Source: Ostrinia nubilalis (taxonomy: Eukaryota > Arthropoda > Insecta > Lepidoptera > Crambidae). Taken from it: a stretch of DNA of 64,000 nucleotides. The position numbers were made by a program, and so were the translations under genes. How positions within the stretch are numbered: position 1 is the first letter of the stretch; each line of letters starts with the position of its first letter. The DNA lies in assembly GCF_963855985.1 (NCBI RefSeq), contig NC_087097.1, positions 5,923,001-5,987,000 on the forward strand, given 5' to 3'. The notes beneath the pieces are model-generated. The model made no database searches, had not been told where the DNA came from, and saw only the letters and a list, made by a program, of their open reading frames with translations. Below are positions 36,390-48,011 of this stretch, in pieces.

Positions 36390-36971
36390 GGGGCACGGCA
36401 GTGCCCCCACCAAGTCGAGCAAAAAAGCGGCACGGCCGTACCATCCTTTTCTCGAAGCAATTCAGGCCATTTTCGACCGCCTGTAACTTCGTTGTGGATA
36501 AAACTAGAAGGCTGAATTTTCATTAGCTATGCAGGCATTGTAAAGACACGGTATATTTAAAATTTCATTCAATTTGAACCAGTAGTTTAAGAATTATAAC
36601 GGGTCAAAGTTACTTAATTTTGTCACTCACTGACTGACTCACTGACTGACTCACTGACTCACCGATCATCAAAACTCTAAGGCACTTCTAGCAGACCTAG
36701 AAGCTTCAAATTTGGAATATAAGTAGTGTTTGGTGTATGAATCAAGGAAAAACTAAAATATTTGGGGGCACGGTAGTGCAACCGCCAAGTCGAGTAAAAT
36801 TTTTCAATTTCGGTCCAGTTTTCTAGATACATAACTGCTGTCTACAAAATACAAAAAGAAATGATATTTGGGGGCACGGTAGTGCAACCGCCAAGTCGAG
36901 TAAAATTTTTCAATTTCGGTCCAGTTTTCTAGATACATAACTGCTGTCTACAAAATACAAAAAGAAATGAG
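36390..36971 (+). repeat. 'gggggcacgg' interspersed repeat with 106-bp tandem duplication
   Basis: It contains 'gggggcacggcagtgccccc', a (ACTG/CTGA) run near 36625-36660, and a direct duplication 36758-36863 / 36864-36969 beginning atatttgggggcacggtagt. Both duplicate units are almost identical. Confidence 0.75.
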
Positions 36972-37289
36972 ATCCCATCAAAAACAATACTTGTCAAAAA
37001 ACCAAGTCTCGCAACTCAGTTGTTCTACGGTAAAAAGTTGTGAGATCCATGTAATACCAAGTCCAGGCCAGGAAATCTTTAACGTTTTACATAAATATAT
37101 TGACTTGGCCATCGCATGAAAACACGTGTAAATTAAATTATTTAGTGCGATGGCCAAGTCAATAATTTATGTAAAACGTTAAAGATTTCCTGGCCTGGAC
37201 TTGGTATTACATGGATCTCACAACTTTTTACCGTAGAACAACTGAGTTGCGAGACTTGGTTTTTTGACAAGTATTGTTTTTGATGGGAT
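36972..37289. mobile_element. 318-bp foldback MITE, TIR ATCCCATCAAAAACAATACT
   Basis: The arms of about 140 bp are nearly perfect inverted repeats around a short loop at about 37120-37140. There is no clear target duplication and no coding. Confidence 0.85.
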
Positions 37290-37907
37290 TACACTTTCAC
37301 GCCTAAACCATTGCACTGAACTGATTTTGATGAAATTTGATAAACAATTAGTTCAAATCACGGTAAAGGATATGGGATACATATGCCGATCTTTGAAACA
37401 GGGATGCTTGCAATAAAAAAAATCTGTTACAGATAAAATTTCGCGAGCTTGTGAGTAATAAACAAATGAAAAGACTTAGTTATAAAATATTTAAGTTACT
37501 AACAGGTCAACCTACCTATTTAACCTTACGTCATCTGAGTCACAATCAATTTTTCGGTAGGTACAATCGTGTATGGGCCACTTTTGTTAATCGTAAAGCG
37601 TTTTCAATATATTGGGAAGTGTTATAAGGAAGTATCCCGAAAAGGGTCTGTATTCAAATAAAAATTAGATCACTAAAGCGAAAAGCAACCTAATTGCCCA
37701 CTACAAGAAATAACGTCAAAGCAAAATTGAATGGCAACCAATAACGTCGTAATAAAAAAGATAAATTAATAATGTTTATAGACATCGGCGTTCCCTCGAT
37801 TACGTGCCCTAAGCCTCTCAAATCCCTTAGAACCTTTTCATGAATGATAATACTGAATAATATATCGCCCTTCCATTTTTCTTGGAACAAACAATTTAGG
37901 CGCTCGT

Positions 37908-37957
37908 GTTGTATCATTTTCATTGCGATCAAATGATCGCAATGAAAATGATACAAC
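37908..37957. repeat. Perfect 24-bp-arm palindrome, 2-bp loop
   Basis: The left arm starts gttgtatcattttcattgcg. The right arm is its exact complement after AA. It abuts the next palindrome with no gap. Confidence 0.95.
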
Positions 37958-38045
37958 AAGTCTCAAAAATCCATCTACGCAACATATCCCAAGACCAACA
38001 AATGTTGGTCTTGGGATATGTTGCGTAGATGGATTTTTGAGACTT
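37958..38045. repeat. Perfect 43-bp-arm palindrome, 2-bp loop
   Basis: The left arm starts aagtctcaaaaatccatcta and ends at 38000. After AA the exact complement runs to 38045. No mismatch was seen. Confidence 0.95.
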
Positions 38046-38934
38046 ATTAGGTGCCTATGTTTATGTTAGAACGGTATTGTGTACAGGAATAATTTACTGT
38101 CAAACAGAACTAAGTATTTTTACCTTCGTGTTTATTAGCGTTGGGAAATTTTACTCTTTTAAGTAGTTATAAAAGTACCTAGCTACTGATACGGTTTCAC
38201 TATTTATTTAGATGATTTTAAAAGGTTTCTGACCAAACTACAGCCTTCAATGCAGACTTTATAGAAGCAAACCTATTGTACAAAAGGTACAGTCAGTGTC
38301 AAATAATTTGTGACACTCCAAGTGGCCAAAAAGTCCAAACAAACAACCTTATTCAAATAAGACGTGATGCGAACATTTTTTTGGCAACTTTGGGTGTCAC
38401 GAACTATTTGATGCTGACTATACATTATTTTGTCTCATTACTGTATTCCGTATCACTCAGGGTTTGATATTTGGGTATAATTTATTAAAACATTTCCCGC
38501 TTAATTGGGCTCTACATTTAGATCTAACGACGCCACCCACTCCAATATGTAATTGAAGAAGGTGCCTACGTTTTTTTTATAAATAATACCTGCTTATCCA
38601 TTATTTTAGGCTTCAACGTCAGCTCCCAATATAGCTCGATGATCCTCATGCTTGATTAATATGATATAGGTCCGAGCTCACGAGTGCTCGGGGGTTAAAA
38701 AAATGTGTATTTTTACCCAGACGAGACTGGTTAAATACGATATATGATACGAAAGTAGGTGGTTTGAATAAAGTCCGATAATTACTGATGTCAATCATTT
38801 GGTGCAGACAGGTAGGTATTTTAAATTCGGTCTTGAACTTTCACTAAATGTGTTACCTAATTGTTATGAATAAATTTTGCTAAGCAGATTATAATATTTA
38901 CCTTACTATGTTTTCTTCATCCTATACTTAATAA
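38046..38934. other. Intronic tract, nothing recognised
   Basis: A plus-strand frame at 38276-38467 has no domain and no splice support. Confidence 0.4.
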
Positions 38935-39160
38935 TTATGAAAGTAGGTATTTTAGGATAGATCGATGCTTGTTATTGATCTTTCACACTTAAACCAATGA
39001 ACCGATTTAGATGTTTGGTATAGTAGAGATATAAGTAGGTATTATAGTTTAAGATCCAAGAAAAATGATAGTTTCTATCCCGGTTTTAGAAAGAGGACAC
39101 CCTTGCTATAAAGACTTTCTGCGACAGTTCGAAATCCATCCGCTCTATCATAATAAAAGA
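38935..39160 (+). mobile_element. Heavily decayed Helitron-like copy
   Basis: It keeps 'aaccaatgaaccgatttaga' and 'ctatcccggttttagaaag' but has lost a clean 3' hairpin. Confidence 0.4.
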
Positions 39161-40068
39161 TGGAAAGTAAAGTCGACTTAATGTCTCTGCATTTAGATCA
39201 CTAAACGATATAACATCAATGATGAAAGTATAGCACGTTAAAGACATCAAAAAGGTAAATATCGAAAGGTCGTAATGTCATTTCCCTTCCGTTTACTGAA
39301 TCCAAATTTTTACTGCCCATTTGAATCACGAAAGGATATTGCCGTGATAGAAAAACGGGCAAGTGCGAATCAGACTTTAGCACCGAGGGTTCAGTACAAA
39401 CTTTAAGTTATGTATATAGTTTATTCCTGAAATTAGCTTTTCGAGCGAAAAATGGCAAAAAAAGTCACGATTGTTATACAGGGTGTCCCAAAAACAATGG
39501 ATAACCCTGTAACCATCTATAGGCCTCGCCATGGTCTCCCTAACGTCCAATTTTGACCCTTATAAAAATATCACCGTTTTCAAGATTTTTAAGTTTTTGT
39601 GCATTTTTAGAAAATTGCCACCTGCGATTACTTTTTCTCATGCCATTTCAACAAATGAGGATACTTTTCAATCTAGTTTTTTTCCTTATCACAAGGGATA
39701 GTTGGGCTATCAAAAGAAAACATTAAAGTTCAACAAACTAGTTTAAAAGTATGAAATTTTTAAGAAATTGCAGAGAAGAAGGAAAAATTAATTCATTGTC
39801 TTGCACTTTTGATCAGCCGTCGTGTAAAAAAAATGTAGGAAGACCATAGTGCCCATTACTTTAAAAACTTCCTTGGTTAATTGAGATTCTAAAAAGGTAT
39901 CACAAGTCTATGTATTCTGTATTATTTTTATCTTATGGCTACTTGAATAGCAACTAGTATGAAAACTGCAAAAATGAGTTTATCTCGTAATAGTTAAACT
40001 AGGACTGCATAGTGGCATTAAATACAAATGGATAATTTTTAGCGTAGGAATTTTAATAAAGCAACATT

Positions 40069-40440
40069 TTATCATCATCATCATCATTTCAGCCATAGGA
40101 CGTCCACTGCTGAACATAGGCCTGTACCCCAATGATTTCATAATGACCGCTTGGTAGCGGCCTGCATCCAGCACCTTCCTGCTTACCTTTATGAGGTCGT
40201 CGGTCCACTTTATAGGTGGACGTCCTACGATGCGCTTTCCGGTACGTAGCCTCCACTTTAACCCTGCTGCCTCAGTTCTGCAAACTACTGTGCCCTACTG
40301 TGCCCTGCACATTGCCACTTCAGCTTGCTGATCCGTCGAGCTATGTCAGCGACTTTAGTTCGTTTACGGATCTCCTAATTTCTGATACGGTTTCGTGAAG
40401 AAACCCGAGCATAGCCCCTTCCATAGCACGCTGTCCAAAA
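40069..40440 (-). mobile_element. RTE-clade LINE 3' part in left arm
   Basis: It runs from 'catcatcatcatttcagcc' through 'ggtggacgtcctacgatgcg' to 'tagcacgctgtcc', a longer truncated LINE than most here, in reverse orientation. Confidence 0.85.
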
Positions 40441-40534
40441 AATCCACGTTTCCGAGCCGTGTATTATTACGGGTATCTGTCTATAGGCACATTTATAAGG
40501 TTTAAAACAAAAATTAAGTAATCACAAAAACGCA

Positions 40535-40755
40535 GAACGGACGACCAATGGGGCAACAGGGTTCAAGTGGAGGCTACGTACCGGAAAGCGCATCGTAGGA
40601 CGTCCACTTACAAAGTGGACCGACGACCTCATAAAGGTAAGCAGGAAGGTGCTGGGTGCAGGCCGCTACTACGCGGTCATTATGAAAATCAATGAGGTAC
40701 AGGCTTATGTTCAGCAGTGGACGTCCTATGGCTGAAATGATGATGATGATGATGA
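40535..40755 (+). mobile_element. RTE-clade LINE 3' part in right arm
   Basis: It runs from 'gcagaacggacgaccaatg' to 'gctgaaatgatgatgatg'. It is the mirror copy of 40069-40270 but shorter at its 5' side, so the palindrome is not symmetric at its centre. Confidence 0.85.
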
Positions 40756-41595
40756 TAAAATGTTGCTTTATTAAAATTCCTACGCTAAAAATTATCCATT
40801 TGTATTTAATGCCACTATGTAGTCCTAGTTTAACTATTACGAGAAAAACTCATTTTTGCAGTTTTCATACTAGTTGCTATTCAAGTAGCCATAAGATAAA
40901 AATAATACAGAATACATAGGCTTGTGATACCTTTTTAGAATCTCAATTAACCAAATAAGTTTTTAAAGTAATGGGCACGATGGTCTTCCTACATTTTTTT
41001 TACACGACGGCTGATCAAAAGTGCAAGACAATGAATTAATTTTTCCTTCTTCTCTGCAATTTCTTAAAAATTTCATACTTTTAAACTAGTTTGTTGAACT
41101 TTAATGTTTTCTTTTGATAGCCCAACTATCCCTTGTGATAAGGAAAAAAACTAGATTGAAAAGTATCCTCATTTGTTGAAATGGCATGAGAAAAAGTAAT
41201 CGCAGGTGGCAATTTTCTAAAAATGCACAAAAACTTAAAAATCTTGAAAACGGTGATATTTTTATAAGGGTCAAAATTGGACGTTAGGGAGACCATGGCG
41301 AGGCCTATAGATGGTTACAGGGTTATCTATTGTTTTTGGGACACACTTTAATGTTTTCTTTTGATAGCCCAACTATCCCTTGTGATAAGGAAAAAAACTA
41401 GATTGAAAAGTATCCTCATTTGTTGAAATGGCATGAGAAAAAGTAATCGCAGGTGGCAATTTTCTAAAAATGCACAAAAACTTAAAAATCTTGAAAACGG
41501 TGATATTTTTATAAGGGTCAAAATTGGACGTTAGGGAGACCATGGCGAGGCCTATAGATGGTTACAGGGTTATCTATTGTTTTTGGGACACCCTG

Positions 41596-41755
41596 TATAT
41601 TTATTTTATAGTTGTTATAACGACAACAGAAATACATCCTCTGTGAAAATTTTAACTGTCTAGCTTTCGCAGTATCATGAAATACAGCCTGGTGATAGAC
41701 AGGCGGACAGTAATAGGGTCCCGTTTTAACCATTTGGTAACGGAACCCTAAAAAT
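41596..41755 (-). repeat. 'agggttccgt' interspersed repeat fragment
   Basis: On the minus strand it begins tttttagggttccgttacca and includes 'cgggaccctattactgtcc'. It is related to 47548-47876. Confidence 0.6.
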
Positions 41756-42292
41756 TTAGGGCCCATCAAAGTTTTACTCGCTTTACCTTTTTCGGGATTT
41801 CATAAACGCAGTTCCAAGTACCTATCAGGCTGGATGTTCTTTAATGGACCACTTAAAATATCTGGAAATAAAGCGCCTTATGTTTGCGATAGATTTAATG
41901 ATTGGGAAAATTCTGAACGGAATATCTTAGTTCAATTTTTACTTGTATTTTTTAATTGATATTTAAATTTCCTAAAAGGTAACTACATTAAGTATATTCC
42001 TACGGAACTATTCCTACCTATGACCGATTGAACTTATAGTTCTAAATCTAAAAGTTACTTTATTTGAGAATACAAAAAACGACTTAAAAATTAAAACATC
42101 GCACTAGAAGAACATTACTTATATGGGCCAAGTAGGAGTGGCATATGGGCTGTAATTTGCGACGATCTGTGACAGACTAAATTTCATTCTGATCCCAAGA
42201 ACCACATGCATTTGTCCGTGTTTGGAGTAGTGGTCTTAATTGCACCGATCCCAAGATTTTACTCGTAGGGCTACCCATCACGCACACATATA

Positions 42293-43339
42293 CAGTGTGT
42301 CCGGGCATGTAGTGATCAAACTTTATGGGCCAAATCTAGGGACAATTTGATCGATAAAAATACTTCAAATTTGGGGCTTGACCCATTTATCGCAAAATTA
42401 CAAGGATTTAAGTTTTTAATTTTTAGTTTTCACCTCTTCCTTCAAAAACAAGTGAAAGCGTGGGTAGCTTAACATTAATAAGCAAATATTTTATATCATG
42501 CCATAGCCAATAAAATTATCTATTAGCAAAAGTAGAAAACAGATACAAGTTTCATACATTTTAAGGGAGTAAGAATGGATTTAATTAGAAAAAAACATGA
42601 CTTTTTTCACTTCTTTTTCAGTTATTTTCCAACACAAGAAAAACCAGGTCGTTAAGGTATGATTTATTTGCATTGTATTGTTAGTATTTGAGCTATTCTA
42701 CAAAACGAATGTAAATTTATTAGTCTACGTCTATCAGTTTCGACGTAATTGTTGAACAAAGATATCCCTTCCCAGCGGTTTCCATAGTAATCGGAATAGG
42801 TTGTGTGATTCTTTCAGGCAGTGCATTTTCGCATGTCGCGTGCGCTATGGAAACCGCTGGGAAGGGGTATCTTTGTTCAACAATTACGTCGAAACTAATA
42901 GACGTAGACTAATAAATTTACATTCGTTTTGTAGAATAGCTCAAATACTAATAATACAATGCAAATAAAACATACCATAACGACCTGGTTTTTCTTGTGT
43001 TGGAAAATAACTGAAAAAGAAGTGAAAAAAGTCATGTTTTTTTCTAATTAAATCTATTCTTACTCCCTTAAAATGTATGAAACTTGTATCTGTTTTCTAC
43101 TTCTGCTAATAGATAATTTTATTGGCTATCGCATGATATAAATTTTTTGCTTATTAGTGTTAAGCTACCCACGCTTTCACTTGTTTTTGAAGCAAGAGGT
43201 GAAAACTAAAAATTAAAAACTTAAATCCTCGTAATTTTGCGAGAAATGGGTCAAGCCCCAAATTTGAAGTATTTTTATCGATAAAATTGTCCATTGATTA
43301 CGCCCTTAAAGTTTGATCACTACAAACCCGGACACACTG
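42293..43339. mobile_element. 1047-bp foldback element, TIR CAGTGTGTCCGG, TA target
   Basis: It is flanked by TA (42291-42292, 43340-43341). The arms of about 490 bp are near-complementary around a loop of about 60 bp (42787-42845) that contains 'tttcaggcagtgcattttcg'. There is no transposase. The arms differ at scattered sites, so it is older than the palindromes at 37908-38045. Confidence 0.9.
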
Positions 43340-43344
43340 TATAC

Positions 43345-43363
43345 CCACACACACACACACACA
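43345..43363. repeat. (CA)n microsatellite
   Basis: About nine CA units immediately beside the foldback at 42293-43339. Confidence 0.9.
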
Positions 43364-43535
43364 GTGTAACATAGCCTTACTTTTGAAAAATACCTTTTAT
43401 GAAATAAGTAGCTGTTTGTTTATAAAACTAGTGAATGTAACCAAAACTATTAAATGTAACCAAAACTATAATGATATCTAGCGTTGTTCTAGTACTAGTA
43501 ATACGTACTTGTGAGTTTTTGTGGCTTGTTTAACA

Positions 43536-43678
43536 TAATTATGTATCTTTGTAACTTTAAGAAAGAGCGGGGCCTCCTAACACAGGTATTATACTTAAAA
43601 GGAGACCCCAGCCACTTGCAACAATTATGTTAACTTAAAAGATACTGAATAAATGTTTTTTCATTTTCATTTTTTTCA
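43536..43678 (+). mobile_element. Non-LTR retroelement 3' end
   Basis: A stem-like 'ggggcctcctaacacagg' and 'aaaaggagaccccagcc' pair is followed by AATAAA (in 'actgaataaatg') and a (TTTTCA)n-like tail. The body upstream is not recognisable. Confidence 0.5.
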
Positions 43679-44095
43679 CTTTTCAAGTAGGTAAAATAAT
43701 GGTCAACTATCCAAAGGTAATTTATTTGTTGTTGGTCTTCTACGGAACTCTACACTGAGTGTTATTTTTGTTGTATTTTTTTTCATATTGCGTAAGAAAA
43801 ATGTGTATTTATTAATGCCGCGGTACAATTTACGAATTTAATAAAGGGCCACTTGCAGGTGCCGTCATTCATAAACTTATAAAATTTCTCTGCCCATGCT
43901 AAGATGTTTTTTTGTGCTAATTTTCGCTTCTTTATTACTATGACTTTCATGTTGTCTTATTTAGTGGACAGTGACTATAATTATGTAAGTAAAAGTTTTC
44001 ACTTAGAAAAGTGGTAACAAGACTTTTGTCATTTTTATAAAACTTTACAAATTATTCTTTGGTCTATTTTAGATTTTACTTAATATTATATTATT

Positions 44096-44282
44096 TAATG
44101 TTATAAATGCGAAAGTTTAGATGTCTGGATGTTTGTTACTCTTTCACGCAAAAACTACTGAACCGATTTTGATGAAACTTTACAGTATTATTGTTTATTA
44201 TAACCCAGATTAACATAGGCTATAATTTATGACGATCTGTGAGAAACTAAATTTCATGCGGGTGAAGCCGCGGGCAAAAGCT
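44096..44282 (+). mobile_element. Helitron-like element, decayed 3' end
   Basis: It starts 'atgttataaatgcgaaagtt', has 'ctactgaaccgattttgatg', and ends 'gtgaagccgcgggcaaaagc' with a mutated CTAG (ctat). Confidence 0.65.
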
Positions 44283-44390
44283 ATAAGACATACTTAATCC
44301 ACATTTTTGCACATACCTAATTAAGTGTTGTGCATGAACCGGGTCATATTTGTCACAGGTTTGTTCCGGTTTTATAATCCTGACTTTTTG

Positions 44391-45128
44391 CATATGTTAC
44401 AGGAAATGTATGAATTCTAGGAATTGTATACTATTCCTAGGAAATGTATACAATTCCGAAGCTATTTAGGAAATGTATAAAATATTGGTTCAGAGATTGT
44501 TTAATACGCACATATCCTAGGACATGTATACTTTTCCTAGGATTTTTATAGAATTCCAATATTGTATTAGGAAATGAATAAAACTAAGCGGCACAAGCGC
44601 GGTCGTGTGATCGGGTGCCCCTCAGTACGCCTAAAATTTCATTTAGCCAAACCACATTGGCCGATAGGTACTTTTAACTCACAACTATTATTGTTTAGCC
44701 TGAAAGTTGTTTTCACACTATTATACTTTGGCTGAAAAAAATATTTGCCTATTGGCATACCTTTCTTTCGTCATCACGCATATTACGCTGAAGTATTGGA
44801 AAACCCTAATTTTAACATCTCTTTTATTTAACTATTATTGGCATGAAGGTTTTAGTACTCCTGTAGCTGGATAACAAAGTCTCGGTTAGGTTAGGTTAGA
44901 CTTGCGACCTAACACATACACAGCGGCCGCGGCGCGATAGCGCCATTTAAGTTTCGGAGAAAAAAAGAAATCTTAATTATATTTCCGATTGCTGTTTAGG
45001 AAATGTGTAAATTTCCTAGGAAATGTGTCTAATATAATTTACATCACACATTTCCGGGTGATTTTAGGACTTATACACAAATCCTAGGAATTGTATACAA
45101 TGACGGATTTCATACATTTCCTGTAACA
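44391..45128. mobile_element. TIR element with CCTAGGAAATGTATA subterminal repeats
   Basis: The ends tgttacaggaaatgtatgaa and the inverse 'ttcatacatttcctgtaaca' bound the element. Several copies of a motif close to cctaggaaatgtata lie in the first 200 bp and last 140 bp, in both orientations. The centre is unique. There is no transposase. The flanks (44302-44390 and 45139-45250) are diverged direct repeats ('gggtcatatctgtcacag'). Confidence 0.7.
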
Positions 45129-45250
45129 CATACATATATCAGTATAACCCATATTTTTATACCCAATTAACGGTTGTGCTCAAAACTGGGTCATATCTGT
45201 CACAGATTTGTCCCGGTTTTTGTAATCCGGACACATTTTTTCAGCTTCGC

Positions 45251-46139
45251 CAGTAAAGGAATTAACCGGATCAACCCGGATATAACAGTTGGTGAGTGCT
45301 TTAATGGTAGAAACAAATTAAATGTGCTTGTTTCGTGGTAAGAATGATAAATATTACGTTTTTCATTTAATACAGAAGCTTTAAAAAAAATATTTACTCT
45401 GAATATGTAAGTCCCAAAAAGTTTTTATTAAGTTTTTCAACAGAATTGTAGCACTCTATTTTGTTATCGAGTTCTATTTTCCAACTACTGAACCTAATAG
45501 CTATTCAAATTGATATTTCTCATGCTAAGAGAAGTGTAATTTTATTTTACTATTCATCTCCATCATTCGATGGTTCCCTTTGCTCCATAATTAGTCTGTC
45601 AAGCTGACCGATTGATGGTAATGGGCTTAAGCAAACTGGAATTGAAAAAAAAATTGATCTACAATAATAATAATAATTGTTGTTTCTTTCTAATAACATC
45701 AATAAATATTTGTAAAACACAATGTTGCTGTGCCCAAACCGGGTCTATGTTTGAAACTATAGATTGTTTAAAAGATCTTATGTACCTACGTACAACATGG
45801 AATGCAATAAATAATATTGACTATATTTCTTGAAGATAAAAAAAAACCCTTTTTATCAGTCTCATTATTTATGTAACTTTACTGTCTGAAAAAGTTAGAT
45901 TGCAATTAGACGTCGATCATGATTATTAAATGCAATCCAGTATAAGCTTATACGATAGCATATCAGGATAGAATATAATCTTATTTATTGCTTTTTCTGT
46001 GTACAAGCAGGTGTCATAAGTAGGTACGCAGGCAGTTACGTCTTACATCACGCGATTTTACAATATCAATGCATCATCTTTCTTGCTGTAAGAATAACAG
46101 AAGGAAAACATCGCTCAGAAAAAATCTCATTTAGCTGAT
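45251..46139. other. Intronic tract, nothing recognised
   Basis: The reading frame at 45612-45833 has no domain. Confidence 0.4.
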
Positions 46140-46627
46140 ACAGGGCGTCCAACTAAATGACCTCAGGGTTACAAAGGTCATAGCAATTGTAATCAGACGT
46201 GGCGAGTCTAGGGCAATGGTCAAGGGCCACTCTGAATGATAGGTACGGGCAAAAAGGTCTAATGAGAGTGGAGTTACATCAGCTTTAAGTAATAGCTGAA
46301 TGAGAATTGATATTTCTTCAAATAAACATTATTGTTAAACAACAAATCACTGTGCGAGTATAAAATGCTTTAAGTATTTATTTTTTATGTTCAGTAACAT
46401 AGTGAGTATTTATTTACATACATAGGTAATTAGTTAGGAGGAAAGCATACTATTGTGAAATAAGGAGTTTGTTATTAAAAATAAATAAAAGATTGAACTA
46501 TACGGCTGTTACCAACATTTTATGAGCTTTTTATAATCTGATAGATTAGACGAGTCGAACCAGTCTAGTTTAATGTTAGGGGACGGAATCATATTATACG
46601 AGAATAATAAAGAAACTGGAACATGGT

Positions 46628-46648
46628 CCTGGGTTCAATTCCCAATTG
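46628..46648 (+). repeat. tRNA-like B-box fragment of a SINE
   Basis: It reads 'cctgggttcaattccc', the same fragment type as at 5297-5330. Confidence 0.35.
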
Positions 46649-46674
46649 GCACAAAAGTATGTCAATATCACAAC

Positions 46675-46806
46675 TAGCCGGGCTAGGTTGCACGCCGTGA
46701 TAAAATTTATCGATGATTTTAGACGACAAACGTATCCAATGGGTTTATCGCGCAGAATAAAGAAAATGCTTCGATAAAAGTTTATCGTGGCACTCATCCT
46801 ACTGGA
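46675..46806. mobile_element. MITE, 'GGCTAGGATGCGCGCCGTGATAA' family, copy 1
   Basis: Diverged TIRs ('gccgggctaggttgcacgcc' and 'gtggcactcatcctactgg') surround paired 'tttatcg' motifs. A better copy is at 55736-55852. Confidence 0.6.
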
Positions 46807-46984
46807 CATTTGTATGGGTAGAATGTGACTTACAACTGCACAATTATTTAACTTTTGGTAAAAGAACTAGACAATGGATTATACCTACAATACATAACGA
46901 ATTGGAGCAAGATTTGCTAAACGATATACTTTCGAGAAATCACCTTAAGTACAAGTTAAAAAAATATTACCTAACTTTATGTCC

Positions 46985-47287
46985 CTGACACTATAACTAG
47001 ACTATTAGATATATTATAATGTAATATTAGTTTTTAAAAAGTAAGTGCAGGCGACCGGCGCACCAGGCTAGACACTGGAAGTGTCTGGTCTGATGTGCCG
47101 GAGACAGTAGGAACCAATTTTGCATGTGTATATTATTACTTAGTTAAATTATGTACAATAAGTTACACTTATAACAGTTAGCACGAGAACGACTGCCGAC
47201 AAACTGTTAAGCAGTTTGGCAGATTAGTATTAAGTAAAATCGATGTAACTTTTATGAGACAATAAATTAAAAAAAAAAAAAAAAAAT
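46985..47287 (+). mobile_element. Retroelement 3' end with AATAAA and poly(A)
   Basis: It includes 'gcaggcgaccggcgcaccag' and a hairpin 'gacactggaagtgtc', then 'gagacaataaattaaaa' and an A run to about 47287. The poly(A) tail shows plus-strand orientation. The 5' end is uncertain. Confidence 0.6.
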
Positions 47288-47547
47288 TTCTAGTAACTTG
47301 ACGGATCACGTGAATAGGTAGATCGTAGATTATTTGTCATCAAAAACACGTATTTCCTAATGATGACGAAGTAATTGACAAGAGTGTGTTCAAGTAATTG
47401 GGCCTTAATAACGTCGTGGGAAATGGCCAACTCCGTAACAAGTGGCCAACTTTCGGCAAAGTTCTAATTGATGGGCTCATTATAGTTAGTGGACTTTATC
47501 ATGATAAGTCACTCATTACTTTAGGTGTATGGCACTTGTATCGATAT

Positions 47548-47876
47548 TTCATTAGGGTTCCGTACTCAAAGGGTAAAACGGGACCCTATTACTGTCTGTA
47601 TGTCAACAGGATGTATCTTATGAACCGTGATAGCTATAACAGTTGTCATAGATGATTATTTCTGTTGTCGCTATAACAACAAACACTAAAAACAGAATGA
47701 AATAAATATTTAAAGGACCTCCCATAAGGGGGTGTTTCATATAGGAGCCTTCTCATACAATAAACGGCATTTTTCTACCGTTTTTTGCTCGATGTAATTA
47801 TCTAATGTTATGTTATCGATAATGGTACGGAACCTTCGTGCTTGCGTCCGACTCGCACTTGGCTGGTTTTTCCTCA
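47548..47876 (+). repeat. 'agggttccgt ... cttggctggttttt' interspersed repeat
   Basis: It starts 'attagggttccgtactcaaa' and ends 'ccgactcgcacttggctgg' plus T run. The family is common in Lepidoptera, class unresolved. Fragments are at 41596-41755 and 55225-55262. Confidence 0.6.
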
Positions 47877-48011
47877 TGTGAAGAAAGTTGCTCATCACTT
47901 TGTTGAGGCGTGGGATGTGTAGGAGTTCCGATATTTGGAAAGTTACTGGGATAGATGAGAATCTGTTTGGTAATGAATTTTTGAATGGTATGCGAGCTGT
48001 TTATTACTTAA

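Larger units (their letters stand above)
36349..37456 (+). mobile_element. Helitron-like remnant split by nested repeats
   Basis: 36349-36389 ('aagcgaatgtaactctgtct') and 37290-37456 ('ttgatgaaatttgataaac', 'tttgaaacagggatg') are two halves of one decayed Helitron-like copy. The sequence between belongs to other elements. Confidence 0.55.
39479..41595. mobile_element. 2117-bp composite foldback, TIR CAGGGTGTCCC, TA target
   Basis: It opens 'cagggtgtcccaaaaacaat' after TA (39477-39478) and closes with the inverse before TA (41596-41597). The arms 39479-40068 and about 40756-41345 are mirror images. The inner part of both arms carries the same RTE LINE end. The last 247 bp of the right arm is duplicated in tandem (41099-41345, 41346-41592). 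Confidence 0.9.

Noticed and set aside
44886..44899. Telomere-like (TTAGG)n
   Set aside because: Under three units, inside a transposable element. Expected by chance.
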